64,000 bases of DNA from Kaistella sp. 97-N-M2. GTDB lineage: Bacteria; Bacteroidota; Bacteroidia; Flavobacteriales; Weeksellaceae. The notes under the pieces are model-generated. The model saw only the letters and a list, made by a program, of their open reading frames with translations, was not told the DNA's origin and did no database searches. Each line of letters starts with the position of its first letter. The stretch's first letter is position 1. Shown here in pieces: positions 35,825-44,283 of the stretch. The stretch spans positions 992,001-1,056,000 of the forward strand of contig NZ_CP090976.1 in the NCBI RefSeq assembly GCF_021513235.1. The letters run 5' to 3'. Both the position numbers and the translations under genes were made by a program.

Positions 35825-37189
35825 TTAATAATGACATTTACCACACTCAAGACCGCCAATCGCATCTACCGTAATCTTGGTTCCTGAACCGTATTGTTTT
35901 TTCAACTTCTCGTGTAGATTTTTAAAGTACTCTTTATTATAACCGTTAGTCATATCAACTTCCGTCGTTCTGTGACATTCGATACACCAGCCCATTGTAA
36001 AGTCGTTTGCCATGTGCACCACATTCATGGTGTCGACTTGGCCGTGACAGGCTTTACAAACTACATCGATTTTGGCCGTAGGATTTTTCTGGTTGAAAGA
36101 ACTTATAATGGCCTGCTCGCCGGCAACAACGTGTTGTGAGTGATTGAAGTACACAAAATCCGGCATATTGTGAATTCTGGTCCATTCAACCGGCTGCGTT
36201 TTTCCGGTATATTTTTGTGAGGCTGCGTCCCACCCTGTGGCCGCATAAATTTTTTGAATTTCGCCGTCGTAGAAAGCTTTGTCTTTTCCTGGCTCCATAT
36301 ATTTTCCGTTGTATTCAGAAATATTTCGGTGACAGTTCATACAAACATTCATGGATGGGATTTCGGAAACCTTGCCATATTTTGCGGAAGAGTGGCAAAG
36401 CTGACAGTCGATTTTATTTTCTCCTGCGTGAATCTTGTGGGAGAAGTAAATGGGTTGCTCCGGTTTGTAGCCTTTGTAGACACCGATCCACATGAGGGAA
36501 TTCCAGATTCCGTAGGCTGCAAAAACAGCGAGTACCACCAAAAGGCCTTTCCCAACGAAACTGTATTTTCTGTAAAGATCTCCGAAGGAAATTGCTTTTT
36601 CAGCGTTAACGCCGGCTAATTCTTCGTTTTGCTGAAGTTTTACAAGTTGTCGCAATTTCAACAGCAACCAGAACAGAAGACCACCGATGGCAATCAACGA
36701 AATCAAAATCACTTTCGAATTCATGGAGTTACGTTGTGCTTCTTCAAGCGCTGCAACAGAATTTGTATCGGTAGAAGCTCCCGCGGCGTCCGCTGCAGGC
36801 TCGGCTGCTGGTGGATTAGTGGTGTATTCTAAAATGTCGTCAATATCCTTATCGGTAAGATTCGGAAACGCAAGCATTTCTGTTTTGTTGAACTTTTCGA
36901 AAATTTCATTGGCATACTTGTCGCCCGAAGCCCGTAGTGCTTTATTGTCTTTTATCCACTTATGTAACCAATCTGTGTCTAAATTTTGCTCTGTTTTTAC
37001 CTTGTCTACAACGCCTCCAAGTGCAGGCCCTACAAGTTGCTTATCTAAAGCGTGACATGCGGTACAGTTAGCCTTGAAAAGCTTTTCACCGTTTTTTGCA
37101 TCTCCCTGAGCGTAAATAGAAGCACTGGTCGACAGCAACAAACCTATTGCGATAAGACCTCTTTTGTAATGCTTTCTCCAACTAATCAT
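35825..37189 (-). CDS. actA: Alternative complex III multihaem cytochrome c subunit ActA
   Basis: A 454-residue protein with six CxxCH haem motifs. A signal peptide (1-27) precedes a class I mono-haem domain (CTACH at 42-46). A linker and two transmembrane helices (about 157-178 and 212-235) follow, then a five-haem domain (CQLCH, CMNCH, CKACH, CIECH, CGKCH, the last at the very end). The C-terminal part is canonical ActA; the N-terminal mono-haem domain is an addition seen in some Bacteroidota. It is the first gene of the operon. Confidence 0.9.
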   Translation of the reverse strand: MISWRKHYKRGLIAIGLLLSTSASIYAQGDAKNGEKLFKANCTACHALDKQLVGPALGGVVDKVKTEQNLDTDWLHKWIKDNKALRASGDKYANEIFEKFNKTEMLAFPNLTDKDIDDILEYTTNPPAAEPAADAAGASTDTNSVAALEEAQRNSMNSKVILISLIAIGGLLFWLLLKLRQLVKLQQNEELAGVNAEKAISFGDLYRKYSFVGKGLLVVLAVFAAYGIWNSLMWIGVYKGYKPEQPIYFSHKIHAGENKIDCQLCHSSAKYGKVSEIPSMNVCMNCHRNISEYNGKYMEPGKDKAFYDGEIQKIYAATGWDAASQKYTGKTQPVEWTRIHNMPDFVYFNHSQHVVAGEQAIISSFNQKNPTAKIDVVCKACHGQVDTMNVVHMANDFTMGWCIECHRTTEVDMTNGYNKEYFKNLHEKLKKQYGSGTKITVDAIGGLECGKCHY

Positions 37190-37238
37190 TTATAAAATCT
37201 TGGGTTAGTAAATTGTAATGTGTTTACTTTTAACTTGG

Positions 37239-37246
37239 CAAAAATA
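37239..37246 (-). promoter_or_regulatory. -7 box of the act operon
   Basis: TATTTTTG on the minus strand, about 50 bases before the actA ATG, with a TTG 21 bases further upstream. Confidence 0.5.
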
Positions 37247-37302
37247 GCACATTTAACAGAAAATTAACAACACAAACACAGAGCAATTCGTGAGTGGCGG
37301 TA

Positions 37303-37328
37303 ATTTGTAACTATTCTAAATTACAAAT
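37303..37328. promoter_or_regulatory. Inverted repeat between actA and the SPOR gene
   Basis: ATTTGTAA-N10-TTACAAAT, perfect 8-base arms, in the shared upstream region and directly beside the SPOR-gene -33 element. A candidate site for a dimeric regulator. Confidence 0.5.
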
Positions 37329-37329
37329 G

Positions 37330-37359
37330 TTGCTATAATTTTTATTTGTTATAAATTTG
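37330..37359 (+). promoter_or_regulatory. Promoter of the SPOR-domain gene
   Basis: TTG (37330-37332), a 19-base spacer and TAAATTTG (37352-37359): a near-ideal Bacteroidota promoter. Confidence 0.65.
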
Positions 37360-37375
37360 CCCAAAATAAATATTG

Positions 37376-37921
37376 ATGAAATATATTCTTAAAATATTTG
37401 CCACCCTCGCGCTTTTTGCAATTAATGCGATTGACGCCCAACAGGTTGTAAAGAACGACACGATTTCCGGAACTCCTTTATCTATGACGATGGACAAAAA
37501 AATCGATGATCTATTGGTGAATATGGAAGAGAAATGCTCCACCAATCTTGCGAACAATTCTACACCTGCGTGGAATGGTGGCAGCGACGATTCCCCCAAA
37601 TCGACGCCAAAAATTACAATTCCGGAGAGGGAACTGAGCCGCGCCGAGATTTGCCGAAGAAATCCCCGCATTATGGGATATAAAATTCAGTTGGCGGTAG
37701 TAAAAAGCAATGAGGAAGCCAGAGAGGTTGGCATGTTTTTCCGCAGAAGATTCCCAAATATGAAAGTCGAGATCGACGCTTCTTTACGACCCAATTATAA
37801 AGTGATGGCCGGAAGTTACTTAACGAAACAAAGCGCCGCCTCAGATTTATCCAAAATTAAACAATATTTTAAATCGGCAGTCTCCATACAGTACCGAGTG
37901 TTTTGCGTTGAAGCAAAATAA
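37376..37921 (+). CDS. Exported SPOR-domain protein
   Basis: A 181-residue protein with an N-terminal signal peptide (MKYILKIFATLALFAINAIDA), a low-complexity middle and a C-terminal SPOR domain (about 100-180; GYKIQLAVVKSNEEAREVG, YKVMAGSYLTKQSAASDL). SPOR domains bind glycan strands stripped of stem peptides, often at division sites, so a periplasmic cell-wall role is likely. The ATG at 37376 is preferred over a TTG one codon before. It has its own promoter and terminator. Confidence 0.82.
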   Translation: MKYILKIFATLALFAINAIDAQQVVKNDTISGTPLSMTMDKKIDDLLVNMEEKCSTNLANNSTPAWNGGSDDSPKSTPKITIPERELSRAEICRRNPRIMGYKIQLAVVKSNEEAREVGMFFRRRFPNMKVEIDASLRPNYKVMAGSYLTKQSAASDLSKIKQYFKSAVSIQYRVFCVEAK

Positions 37922-37939
37922 CTGTCCGATCAAATATTA

Positions 37940-37966
37940 AAAGCTCCGAAATTCGGAGCTTTTTGC
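37940..37966 (+). terminator. Terminator after the SPOR gene
   Basis: Stem AAAGCTCCGAA / TTCGGAGCTTT followed by T-rich sequence. It is close to the convergent regulator gene. Confidence 0.85.
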
Positions 37967-37986
37967 TTTTCTGTATATTCGTTAAT

Positions 37987-38673
37987 CTAGTTTTTCACCA
38001 ACAAACGGAAACCTTCCCCGTGAACATTAATGATCTCCAAACCATCATCTTCGCGCAGTAATTTTCTCAATTTGGCGATGTAAACATCCATACTTCTGGC
38101 GGTAAAATAGTTTTCTTTCTTCCAGATCTTTCTCAAAGCCAGATCCCGGGGCATAAAATCATTTCTGTGCATGCAAAGCAACTTCAGCAACTCGTTTTCT
38201 TTTGGAGAAAGTTTATATTCGTTATCGTTCACTTTTAACTGCCTCAACATCGAATCAAAGTAAATATTACTGATCTTGAACTGCTCCTGCTCGTCGTCTT
38301 CCAAAACGGCACTTCTTTGCAGGATGGCTTTAATTTTATAAAGCAAAAGCTCTGTATCAAAAGGTTTTGTAATATAATCATCAGCACCCAGCTGGTAACC
38401 TTTCAAGATGTCTTCGCGCATATTTCGCGCCGTTAAAAATATAATCGGGATGTTTTTATCGATCCTTTTTACGTCTTCAGCCAAACTGAAACCGTCCTTT
38501 TTCGGCATCATCACATCGAAAATACAGATGTCGAATTCGTTTTCTGTAAACTCTTTCAAACCCTGCTCCCCATCGGTCGCGAGATTAACTTCAAAATTAT
38601 TAATGGTTAAATAATCCTTTAAAACAGCACCAAAACTTTGGTCGTCTTCTACTAACAAGATCCTGTTACTCAT
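37987..38673 (-). CDS. OmpR-family response regulator (RprY-like)
   Basis: A 228-residue regulator with a receiver domain (1-120), acidic pocket E9-D10-D11, phospho-acceptor D53 in IFDVMMPKKDG and Lys in ITKPFD, then an OmpR/PhoB winged helix (about 130-226; LSPKENELLKLL, TARSMDVYIAKLRKLL). It pairs with the histidine kinase encoded just upstream on the same strand, 77 bases away. Targets are unknown. Confidence 0.9.
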   Translation of the reverse strand: MSNRILLVEDDQSFGAVLKDYLTINNFEVNLATDGEQGLKEFTENEFDICIFDVMMPKKDGFSLAEDVKRIDKNIPIIFLTARNMREDILKGYQLGADDYITKPFDTELLLYKIKAILQRSAVLEDDEQEQFKISNIYFDSMLRQLKVNDNEYKLSPKENELLKLLCMHRNDFMPRDLALRKIWKKENYFTARSMDVYIAKLRKLLREDDGLEIINVHGEGFRLLVKN

Positions 38674-38750
38674 AATTTTATTTGGTTTAATTTTATTATC
38701 GGTTAAAAGTTTCCCTTTACCTTTTCTTTTTATTAGTGATCAACTTAACG

Positions 38751-40304
38751 TTAACCCTGATTCATGGGTAATTTTATCGTAAACGTGCTGCCTTTATCTT
38801 TTTGGGAATCTACGATTACGACCCCTTTGTGCAGTTCTATTATTTTTTTCACATAAGACAAGCCGAGTCCCTGCCCTTTCACATTATGAATATTTCCGGT
38901 TTCCTCGCGGAAAAATTTCTCGAAGATCCGAACTTTATTGTCTGTTTCCATCCCCATTCCTTTATCCGAAATTTCAACGACATACCAATTGCCTTCATTA
39001 CGGGTTTTTACTTTAATTTCTGGTGTTTCGGGGGAATATTTGTTTGCATTGTCCAGCAAATTCACCAAGGCATTAGAGATGTGAAACTCATCAATTTTAA
39101 AGGTGTACTGCTCAGTATTGAATTCCTGCGTTAAGGTTCCGTTGCGCTGTGCCACAATCAAACCAAAAGATTCGGTAATTCTTTTAATTAAAGAGCGGAC
39201 ATCAGTTTCCTTTAAAAATAATTTCACCTCATTGCGTTCCAACTTACTCATGTTCAGCACATTTTCCACCTGGTGCTTCATGCGCAGGTTTTCCTGTTTG
39301 ATGAGGGCCGAATAATATTTCACTTTATTGGGGTTCGTCGCTATTTTGTCGTTGGCTAAAGAATCGGTGGCGACTGAAATTGTGGCTAAAGGCGTCTTAA
39401 ACTCGTGCGACATGTTATTGATGAAGTCTGTTTTAACCTCCGCAATTTTTTTCTGCTTCATCATATAATTGATGGAAATAATATAGATGCCCAAGATCGT
39501 TAGTAACGACATGAAAGTTCCCAAAAGCATGGGTAAATTATTTTTCGCCAGAGAATAATCTTTCCGCGGGAAAACGACAGCCAACGTGTAAAGCGTTCGA
39601 TCCTTATTATCGGTGAATAAAGGATAGGTGTAATTATTTTTATCTTTTTGATCCTCATAAATCGCGTTCGAGACCTTGGTCACTGCACTTTTTTTATCCA
39701 TCACCGCGAAACCGAAACTGGTATTCAGGCCATTTAGGCTCAACTCTTTCGCCAGGATGGAATCCAGTATTTTGCCCTGCACGCGCTGCTCAATGGGAAG
39801 ATTCGAGGCACTTAATTTTGCAAATTGTCGCAGCGCATACGTATTGTTGTTGATGTCCTTGCTCAGTTGCGCGGTTAAAGGCTCCGCGGTATTGGGCGCC
39901 TTTTTTATCTTCAGAATTCCTTCATCGGTATAAAGCTTCGTGAACTTGATGCTGTCGCCCTTCTGGGAAATAGGGAAGTTTTGGTTTTCGACAATGCTTT
40001 TCTGGAAGGTAATGGTCATTTTATTCGCCGAGTCCGAATTTTGCTGAATGTAGGTTTGAGTCGGCTGATTGCTGCTGTCAACCACATTTTTCGCAAAGTT
40101 TCGGTAATCCTGGTTCAGGTATTTCTCCACCTCCATTTCCTGTGTTTTAAGAGCCGAAGATTCCAGAGCTGAATAGACTTTATTGGAAAAATCCTGATTT
40201 AAAGCAGAATACAATTCCCTAATCCAGTATAACTGCAGAGACACGAAAACGATCATGGAGATCGTCATCAATACTGAAATAAACGGAATAAACTTATTGT
40301 TCAT
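38751..40304 (-). CDS. Sensor histidine kinase (RprX-like)
   Basis: A 517-residue membrane kinase. Helices at about 8-28 and 257-279 frame a periplasmic sensor of roughly 225 residues with no recognised fold. The HisKA motif NMSHEFKTPLA carries H300. The ATPase has N-box NLLDNANKYS, G1 DKGMGM and G2 GQGLGLSYV. It is cognate to the response regulator encoded 77 bases downstream. Repeats upstream (40325-40365) could allow autoregulation. Confidence 0.88.
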   Translation of the reverse strand: MNNKFIPFISVLMTISMIVFVSLQLYWIRELYSALNQDFSNKVYSALESSALKTQEMEVEKYLNQDYRNFAKNVVDSSNQPTQTYIQQNSDSANKMTITFQKSIVENQNFPISQKGDSIKFTKLYTDEGILKIKKAPNTAEPLTAQLSKDINNNTYALRQFAKLSASNLPIEQRVQGKILDSILAKELSLNGLNTSFGFAVMDKKSAVTKVSNAIYEDQKDKNNYTYPLFTDNKDRTLYTLAVVFPRKDYSLAKNNLPMLLGTFMSLLTILGIYIISINYMMKQKKIAEVKTDFINNMSHEFKTPLATISVATDSLANDKIATNPNKVKYYSALIKQENLRMKHQVENVLNMSKLERNEVKLFLKETDVRSLIKRITESFGLIVAQRNGTLTQEFNTEQYTFKIDEFHISNALVNLLDNANKYSPETPEIKVKTRNEGNWYVVEISDKGMGMETDNKVRIFEKFFREETGNIHNVKGQGLGLSYVKKIIELHKGVVIVDSQKDKGSTFTIKLPMNQG

Positions 40305-40324
40305 TTTTAATTTGAATTTGAATT

Positions 40325-40365
40325 GTTAAAATTACTCATTTTAACACTATGAAAACAATTTTAAC
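40325..40365. promoter_or_regulatory. ATTTTAAC repeat cluster upstream of the histidine kinase
   Basis: GTTAAAAT-TACTC-ATTTTAAC (40325-40345) is a perfect inverted repeat. A third copy, ATTTTAAC at 40358-40365, lies 20 bases in direct repeat after the copy at 40338. Direct repeats at two-turn spacing are the form bound by OmpR-type regulators. Confidence 0.45.
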
Positions 40366-40447
40366 GCATAAATATTGTGTATACAGTCTTAAAAAACTTT
40401 TTTTTAACAGATTAACATTAAATCTCTTGTTTTCAGCGTGTTTTAAA

Positions 40448-40477
40448 TTGGTGTGTCGGCAATTATATTTAAATTTG
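40448..40477 (+). promoter_or_regulatory. Promoter of the SRPBCC gene
   Basis: TTG (40448-40450), 19 bases, then TAAATTTG (40470-40477), 14 bases before the ATG. Confidence 0.65.
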
Positions 40478-40491
40478 ATAAAAATCTGAAA

Positions 40492-40995
40492 ATGGAAACC
40501 ACAATAACATTTAATATCGACGATAAAGCTGCCACAATCTTCGTCATGAAAACCTTCGATGCGGAGGTAGAAGAAGTTTGGAAGCATTTCACCGAAGCCG
40601 ATCTTCTCGACCAGTGGTGGGCACCCAAACCCTGGAAGTGCGAAACGTTAGAAATGGATTTTCAGCCACAGGGTTTCTGGCGCTATGCCATGGTTGGTCC
40701 GGAGAATGAAAGACATTATTCCAAAGTTACTTTCAATGATATTACTTTTCACCGTAGCATTTCCCAGCGATGCACGTTTACCGATGAAAGCGGAAATGAA
40801 AAGACGGCTATGCCTGCGGAAAATTGGTTAATCGGTTTTACGGGCGTGCAGGAAGGCACAAAACTCACCGTTAATCTGCATTACCACTCTCTGGAGGAAA
40901 TGACTAAAATGCTCGAAATGGGCTTTGAAGGCGGTTTTAAAAGGGGTTTAAACCAGCTGGAAGAAATTTTAAATAAAAAAAGACCGGTTTTCTAA
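40492..40995 (+). CDS. SRPBCC (AHSA1-like) domain protein
   Basis: A 167-residue single-domain protein with a START-like fold that forms a hydrophobic ligand pocket. The AHSA1-type signature is clear (FDAEVEEVWKHFTEADLLDQWW near 24-45, then DFQPQGFWRYAM and a C-terminal helix GFKRGLNQLEEIL). Members bind lipids or small hydrophobic molecules, or assist Hsp90; which applies here is unknown. The promoter and the ATG at 40492 agree. The stop codon lies in the loop of the terminator hairpin. Confidence 0.83.
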   Translation: METTITFNIDDKAATIFVMKTFDAEVEEVWKHFTEADLLDQWWAPKPWKCETLEMDFQPQGFWRYAMVGPENERHYSKVTFNDITFHRSISQRCTFTDESGNEKTAMPAENWLIGFTGVQEGTKLTVNLHYHSLEEMTKMLEMGFEGGFKRGLNQLEEILNKKRPVF

Positions 40996-41007
40996 CCGGT
41001 CTTTTTT
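40975..41007. terminator. Bidirectional terminator overlapping the SRPBCC stop
   Basis: Stem AGACCGGTT / AACCGGTCT with A and T runs on both sides. The TAA of the SRPBCC gene is inside it. It also serves the convergent gene ending at 41011. Confidence 0.85.
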
Positions 41008-41010
41008 ATG

Positions 41011-41361
41011 CTATAGCAATTCTTCATCAATAAAATACTGAATGATCGCCTTCTTCATCAGAATCTGCTGCTCATTCGGTTTTAGTTCCGGCAGCTTTTC
41101 CACTTCTTCGAAATGCGGGTAACCGTCGTCGTCATAATGCGAAAATTTATAATAACCAAAGGGTTCCAAAAGGCGGCACACCGCGATGTGCAGAATATTC
41201 ACCTTGTCGTCTTTCGTATATTTCTGCTTGCCGCTGCCGAGTTCCTGCACGCCGATTAAAAATAAAAGGGTGTCGATCTGCGGATGCTTTTCGGTATCAA
41301 AGTTAGCGACGAAAAAGGCCTCAACTTCTGCCCAAAGTTCATTGTCTGTTTTATTTTCCAT
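41011..41361 (-). CDS. Conserved hypothetical protein
   Basis: A 116-residue acidic cytoplasmic protein with no signal, membrane segment or recognised domain. A helix-rich N-terminus (NELWAEVEAFFVANF) is followed by a YYKFSHYDDDGYPHFEEVE segment. Its ATG lies inside the 3' end of the oligopeptidase B gene (11-base overlap), so the two are translated from one mRNA. I do not recognise the function. Confidence 0.6.
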   Translation of the reverse strand: MENKTDNELWAEVEAFFVANFDTEKHPQIDTLLFLIGVQELGSGKQKYTKDDKVNILHIAVCRLLEPFGYYKFSHYDDDGYPHFEEVEKLPELKPNEQQILMKKAIIQYFIDEELL

Positions 41362-43405
41362 GAATTTTGTTTTCTAATTTCATTAAAAATGCATATTCCA
41401 AAGAATCTTCTTTTAAAGATTCGAACCGTCCGCTCGCGCCGCCGTGGCCGGACGTCATATCTGTCTTAAACAGCAAAAGATTGGTATCGGTTTTCAGTTC
41501 CCGAAGTTTCGCCGTCCATTTTGCGGGTTCCCAGTATTGAACCTGAGAATCGTGCAACCCTGTGGTGATCAATATATTAGGATAGTTTTTCGCCTCGATG
41601 TTGTCGTACGGCGAATAGGATTTCATATAATCATAAAATTCTTCCTCCTTCGGATTTCCCCATTCGTCAAATTCCCCCGTTGTTAACGGAATTGTTTCGT
41701 CGAGCATCGTGGTCACCACATCTACGAAAGGAACCTGTGCCACGATTCCGTTGAAAAGTTCCGGCGCCATATTTACAACTGCGCCCACTAATAGACCACC
41801 GGCACTGCCGCCCATCGCATACAGATGCTTTCCGGAGGTGTAATTTTCGGAAATCAAATGTTTTGCCGCATCTATAAAATCAAAGAAGGTGTTTTTCTTT
41901 TGAAGCATTTTTCCGTCTTCATACCAATCTCTCCCCAAATATTCGCCGCCGCGAATGTGGGCGATGGCGTAAACAAAACCTCGGTCTAAGATGGAAAGCC
42001 GCACATTCGAAAAACTGGCATCAACGGTGTGTCCGTAACTTCCGTATCCATATAAAAGCAATGGCGTGTCCGCAGATCGCGGCGTGTCTTTATGGTAAAC
42101 GAGCGAAATTGGAACGCTATTTTTCCCGTCCCGCGAAGGTGCCCAGATTCTTTCGGAAATATAATTCTCCTGGATAAATTTACCGCCCAAAACCTCCTGC
42201 TCTTTTAGAACGGTGATGGTTTTTTCCTTCATATCGTACTCCAAAGTCGAACTCGGTTTCGTTAAAGAAGTATACCCATAACGCAGTTTTTGGGTATTGA
42301 ACTCTAAATTCAACCCAATATACGCAGTGTAAGTGGGATCTGAAAACTCCAGATAATGCGACGTATTAGCTTCGTGGTCTATAATTTTAATCTGAAGCAA
42401 ACCCTCGGTTCTTTCTTCCAGAACCAAAAAATTATTAAAGATTTCAAAACCTTCGAGCAAAGTTTCTTCGCGGTGCGGAATAACTTCTACCCAGTTTTCC
42501 ATGCCCGGCGCGGAAACTTTGGTTTTTACAATTTTGAAATTTGTTGCTTCGTCCGCGTTGGTGATGATGTAAAATTCGTCTTTATAATGTTCTACGGCAT
42601 ATTCCAGATCATCAATCCGGGGTTGAATGATTTTCCATTCCGCCAAAACATTATCTGCCGGGATAAAACGGTGCTCGTCCGAAATCGTGCTGGAGCTCGC
42701 GATGAAAATGTATTCTAAAGATTTTGTTTTGAAAACATTCACATCAAAAGTTTCATCTTGTTCATGAAAAACCAGAACATCCTGAGATGAATCTGTGCCC
42801 AACTGATGCATATAAACCTGAAAGGCACGCAGGCTCTCATCTTTTCGAATGTAAAAAACGTGGTCATTATCATTTGCCCAAACTGCTTTTCCGGTCGTAA
42901 AAGGTATTTGGTCCTGAAGAATTTCTCCCGTCTCCAGGTTTTTAAAGTGTATGGTATAAATTCTTCGTCCAATATTATCGGAAGAGTAGCTCATCAACTT
43001 ATTATTGGGCGACACGGCAACACTACCTATCTCCAAAAACTCCTGGTTTTCGGCCAGGATATTAACATCGAGTAAAATTTCTTCTTCGTTTTCTAAATTT
43101 TTATATTTCCGGCTGAAAATAGGATATTCTTTTCCGATTTCATGCCGCACGATATACCAGTACTGGTTGAAAAAGTAGGGTAAACTTTCATCATCTTCCT
43201 TGTAGCGGGCTTTCATTTCGTCGAAAAGATCCTGCTGAAAATTCTCCGTATCTTTCATTACAAAGTTGCAGTAGGCGTTTTCTTCTTCCAGATATTGGGT
43301 GACGGCGGGATTTTCTCTTTCGTTCATCCAGAAATAGTTGTCGGTTCTTTTATCGCCGTGAAATTCGAGAATATTCGGTATTTTTTTTGCTTTCGGAGCG
43401 TTCAT
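41351..43405 (-). CDS. ptrB: Oligopeptidase B (S9A serine peptidase)
   Basis: A 684-residue prolyl-oligopeptidase-family enzyme: N-terminal seven-blade propeller (about 75-400) and C-terminal alpha/beta-hydrolase. Catalytic Ser534 in GGSAGG, Asp619 in GLHDSQV and His654 in SGHGG are all present. It lacks a signal peptide, so it is cytoplasmic, cutting short peptides after basic residues. The length is standard for OpdB. Confidence 0.9.
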   Translation of the reverse strand: MNAPKAKKIPNILEFHGDKRTDNYFWMNERENPAVTQYLEEENAYCNFVMKDTENFQQDLFDEMKARYKEDDESLPYFFNQYWYIVRHEIGKEYPIFSRKYKNLENEEEILLDVNILAENQEFLEIGSVAVSPNNKLMSYSSDNIGRRIYTIHFKNLETGEILQDQIPFTTGKAVWANDNDHVFYIRKDESLRAFQVYMHQLGTDSSQDVLVFHEQDETFDVNVFKTKSLEYIFIASSSTISDEHRFIPADNVLAEWKIIQPRIDDLEYAVEHYKDEFYIITNADEATNFKIVKTKVSAPGMENWVEVIPHREETLLEGFEIFNNFLVLEERTEGLLQIKIIDHEANTSHYLEFSDPTYTAYIGLNLEFNTQKLRYGYTSLTKPSSTLEYDMKEKTITVLKEQEVLGGKFIQENYISERIWAPSRDGKNSVPISLVYHKDTPRSADTPLLLYGYGSYGHTVDASFSNVRLSILDRGFVYAIAHIRGGEYLGRDWYEDGKMLQKKNTFFDFIDAAKHLISENYTSGKHLYAMGGSAGGLLVGAVVNMAPELFNGIVAQVPFVDVVTTMLDETIPLTTGEFDEWGNPKEEEFYDYMKSYSPYDNIEAKNYPNILITTGLHDSQVQYWEPAKWTAKLRELKTDTNLLLFKTDMTSGHGGASGRFESLKEDSLEYAFLMKLENKIHGK

Positions 43406-43475
43406 TTTTGGGAGTAATTTAAAGCAGAATTTGCCTCCTTTTCAGAGAAAAATCCTGTAAATTTAGAATTATTAA

Positions 43476-43513
43476 AAAGTAAAACCATCTTTATCCAGGA
43501 AAAAGACGGTTTT
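43476..43513 (-). terminator. Terminator after hemD
   Basis: Twelve-base arms AAAACCATCTTT / AAAGACGGTTTT with one mismatch and a 9-base loop. T-rich sequence follows on the minus strand. Confidence 0.65.
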
Positions 43514-43533
43514 AAAAAAAGTTCGAAACGGAA

Positions 43534-44277
43534 TTATTTTTCCAGATTTCTTATGTATTTTTCAATTGCCATGGTCATGGACGGGCTTTCTTTGCTGGGC
43601 GCCATCACGTCTACACGCAATCCGGCTTCTACTGCCGCCTGTTCTGTAGCGGTACCAAAAACCGCGATCTTAGTACCGTCCTGCTGAAAGTTTTCGAAAT
43701 TTCTGCTTAGGGATTTAATTCCCTGCGGACTGAAGAAGACCAACATATCGTATTCCAGCACGTTGATATCGCTCAAATCACTGGAGACCGTTTTGTACAT
43801 GGTTGCACGTGTCCAGTCGATGGGCGCGGTTTCCAAAACTTTCTGCACGTCTGAACTTAAAATATCGGCTGCCGGCAACAGATATTTTTCTGAGGGGAAT
43901 TTCTTGAAAAGCGGCAACAAATCGCTAAAGGTTTTTTCGCCAAAAGAGATTTTTCGCTTGCGGTAAATGATGTGCTTTTGAAGGTAGTTTGCAATCGCTT
44001 CCGACTGGCAAATGTACCGCATGGAATCGGGCACCGTAAAACGCATCTCTTCTGCCAGGCGGAAATAATGATCTACCGCATTTTTGCTGGTAAAGATAAT
44101 TCCGGTAAACTGTGCCAGATCGATCTTCTGTGCTCTAAGCTCCTTTGCATCAACGCCTTCTACGTGAATAAAGGGCCTGAAATCGATTTTTATTTTTTCC
44201 TTCTTCGCCATTTCCAAATACGGAGAAGATTCGTTCGGAGCTGGTTGTGAAACCAATATAGACTTTATTTTCATCAT
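43534..44277 (-). CDS. hemD: Uroporphyrinogen-III synthase
   Basis: A 247-residue two-domain protein that closes and rearranges hydroxymethylbilane in haem and sirohaem synthesis. Sequence conservation is low in this family, but ILVSQPAP, IIFTSKNAVDHYF, LVFFSPQGIKSL and IAVFGTATEQAAVEAG are characteristic. Two adjacent ATGs (44277 and 44274) are possible. It follows the DUF4271 gene by six bases in a pairing conserved in Bacteroidota. Haem supply fits the cytochrome-rich act operon nearby, but a regulatory link is not shown. Confidence 0.85.
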   Translation of the reverse strand: MMKIKSILVSQPAPNESSPYLEMAKKEKIKIDFRPFIHVEGVDAKELRAQKIDLAQFTGIIFTSKNAVDHYFRLAEEMRFTVPDSMRYICQSEAIANYLQKHIIYRKRKISFGEKTFSDLLPLFKKFPSEKYLLPAADILSSDVQKVLETAPIDWTRATMYKTVSSDLSDINVLEYDMLVFFSPQGIKSLSRNFENFQQDGTKIAVFGTATEQAAVEAGLRVDVMAPSKESPSMTMAIEKYIRNLEK

Positions 44278-44283
44278 TAAAAT

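Noticed and set aside
36254-36619. 121-codon plus-strand frame inside actA
   Set aside because: It is antisense to haem-binding sequence conserved in ActA; no independent support.
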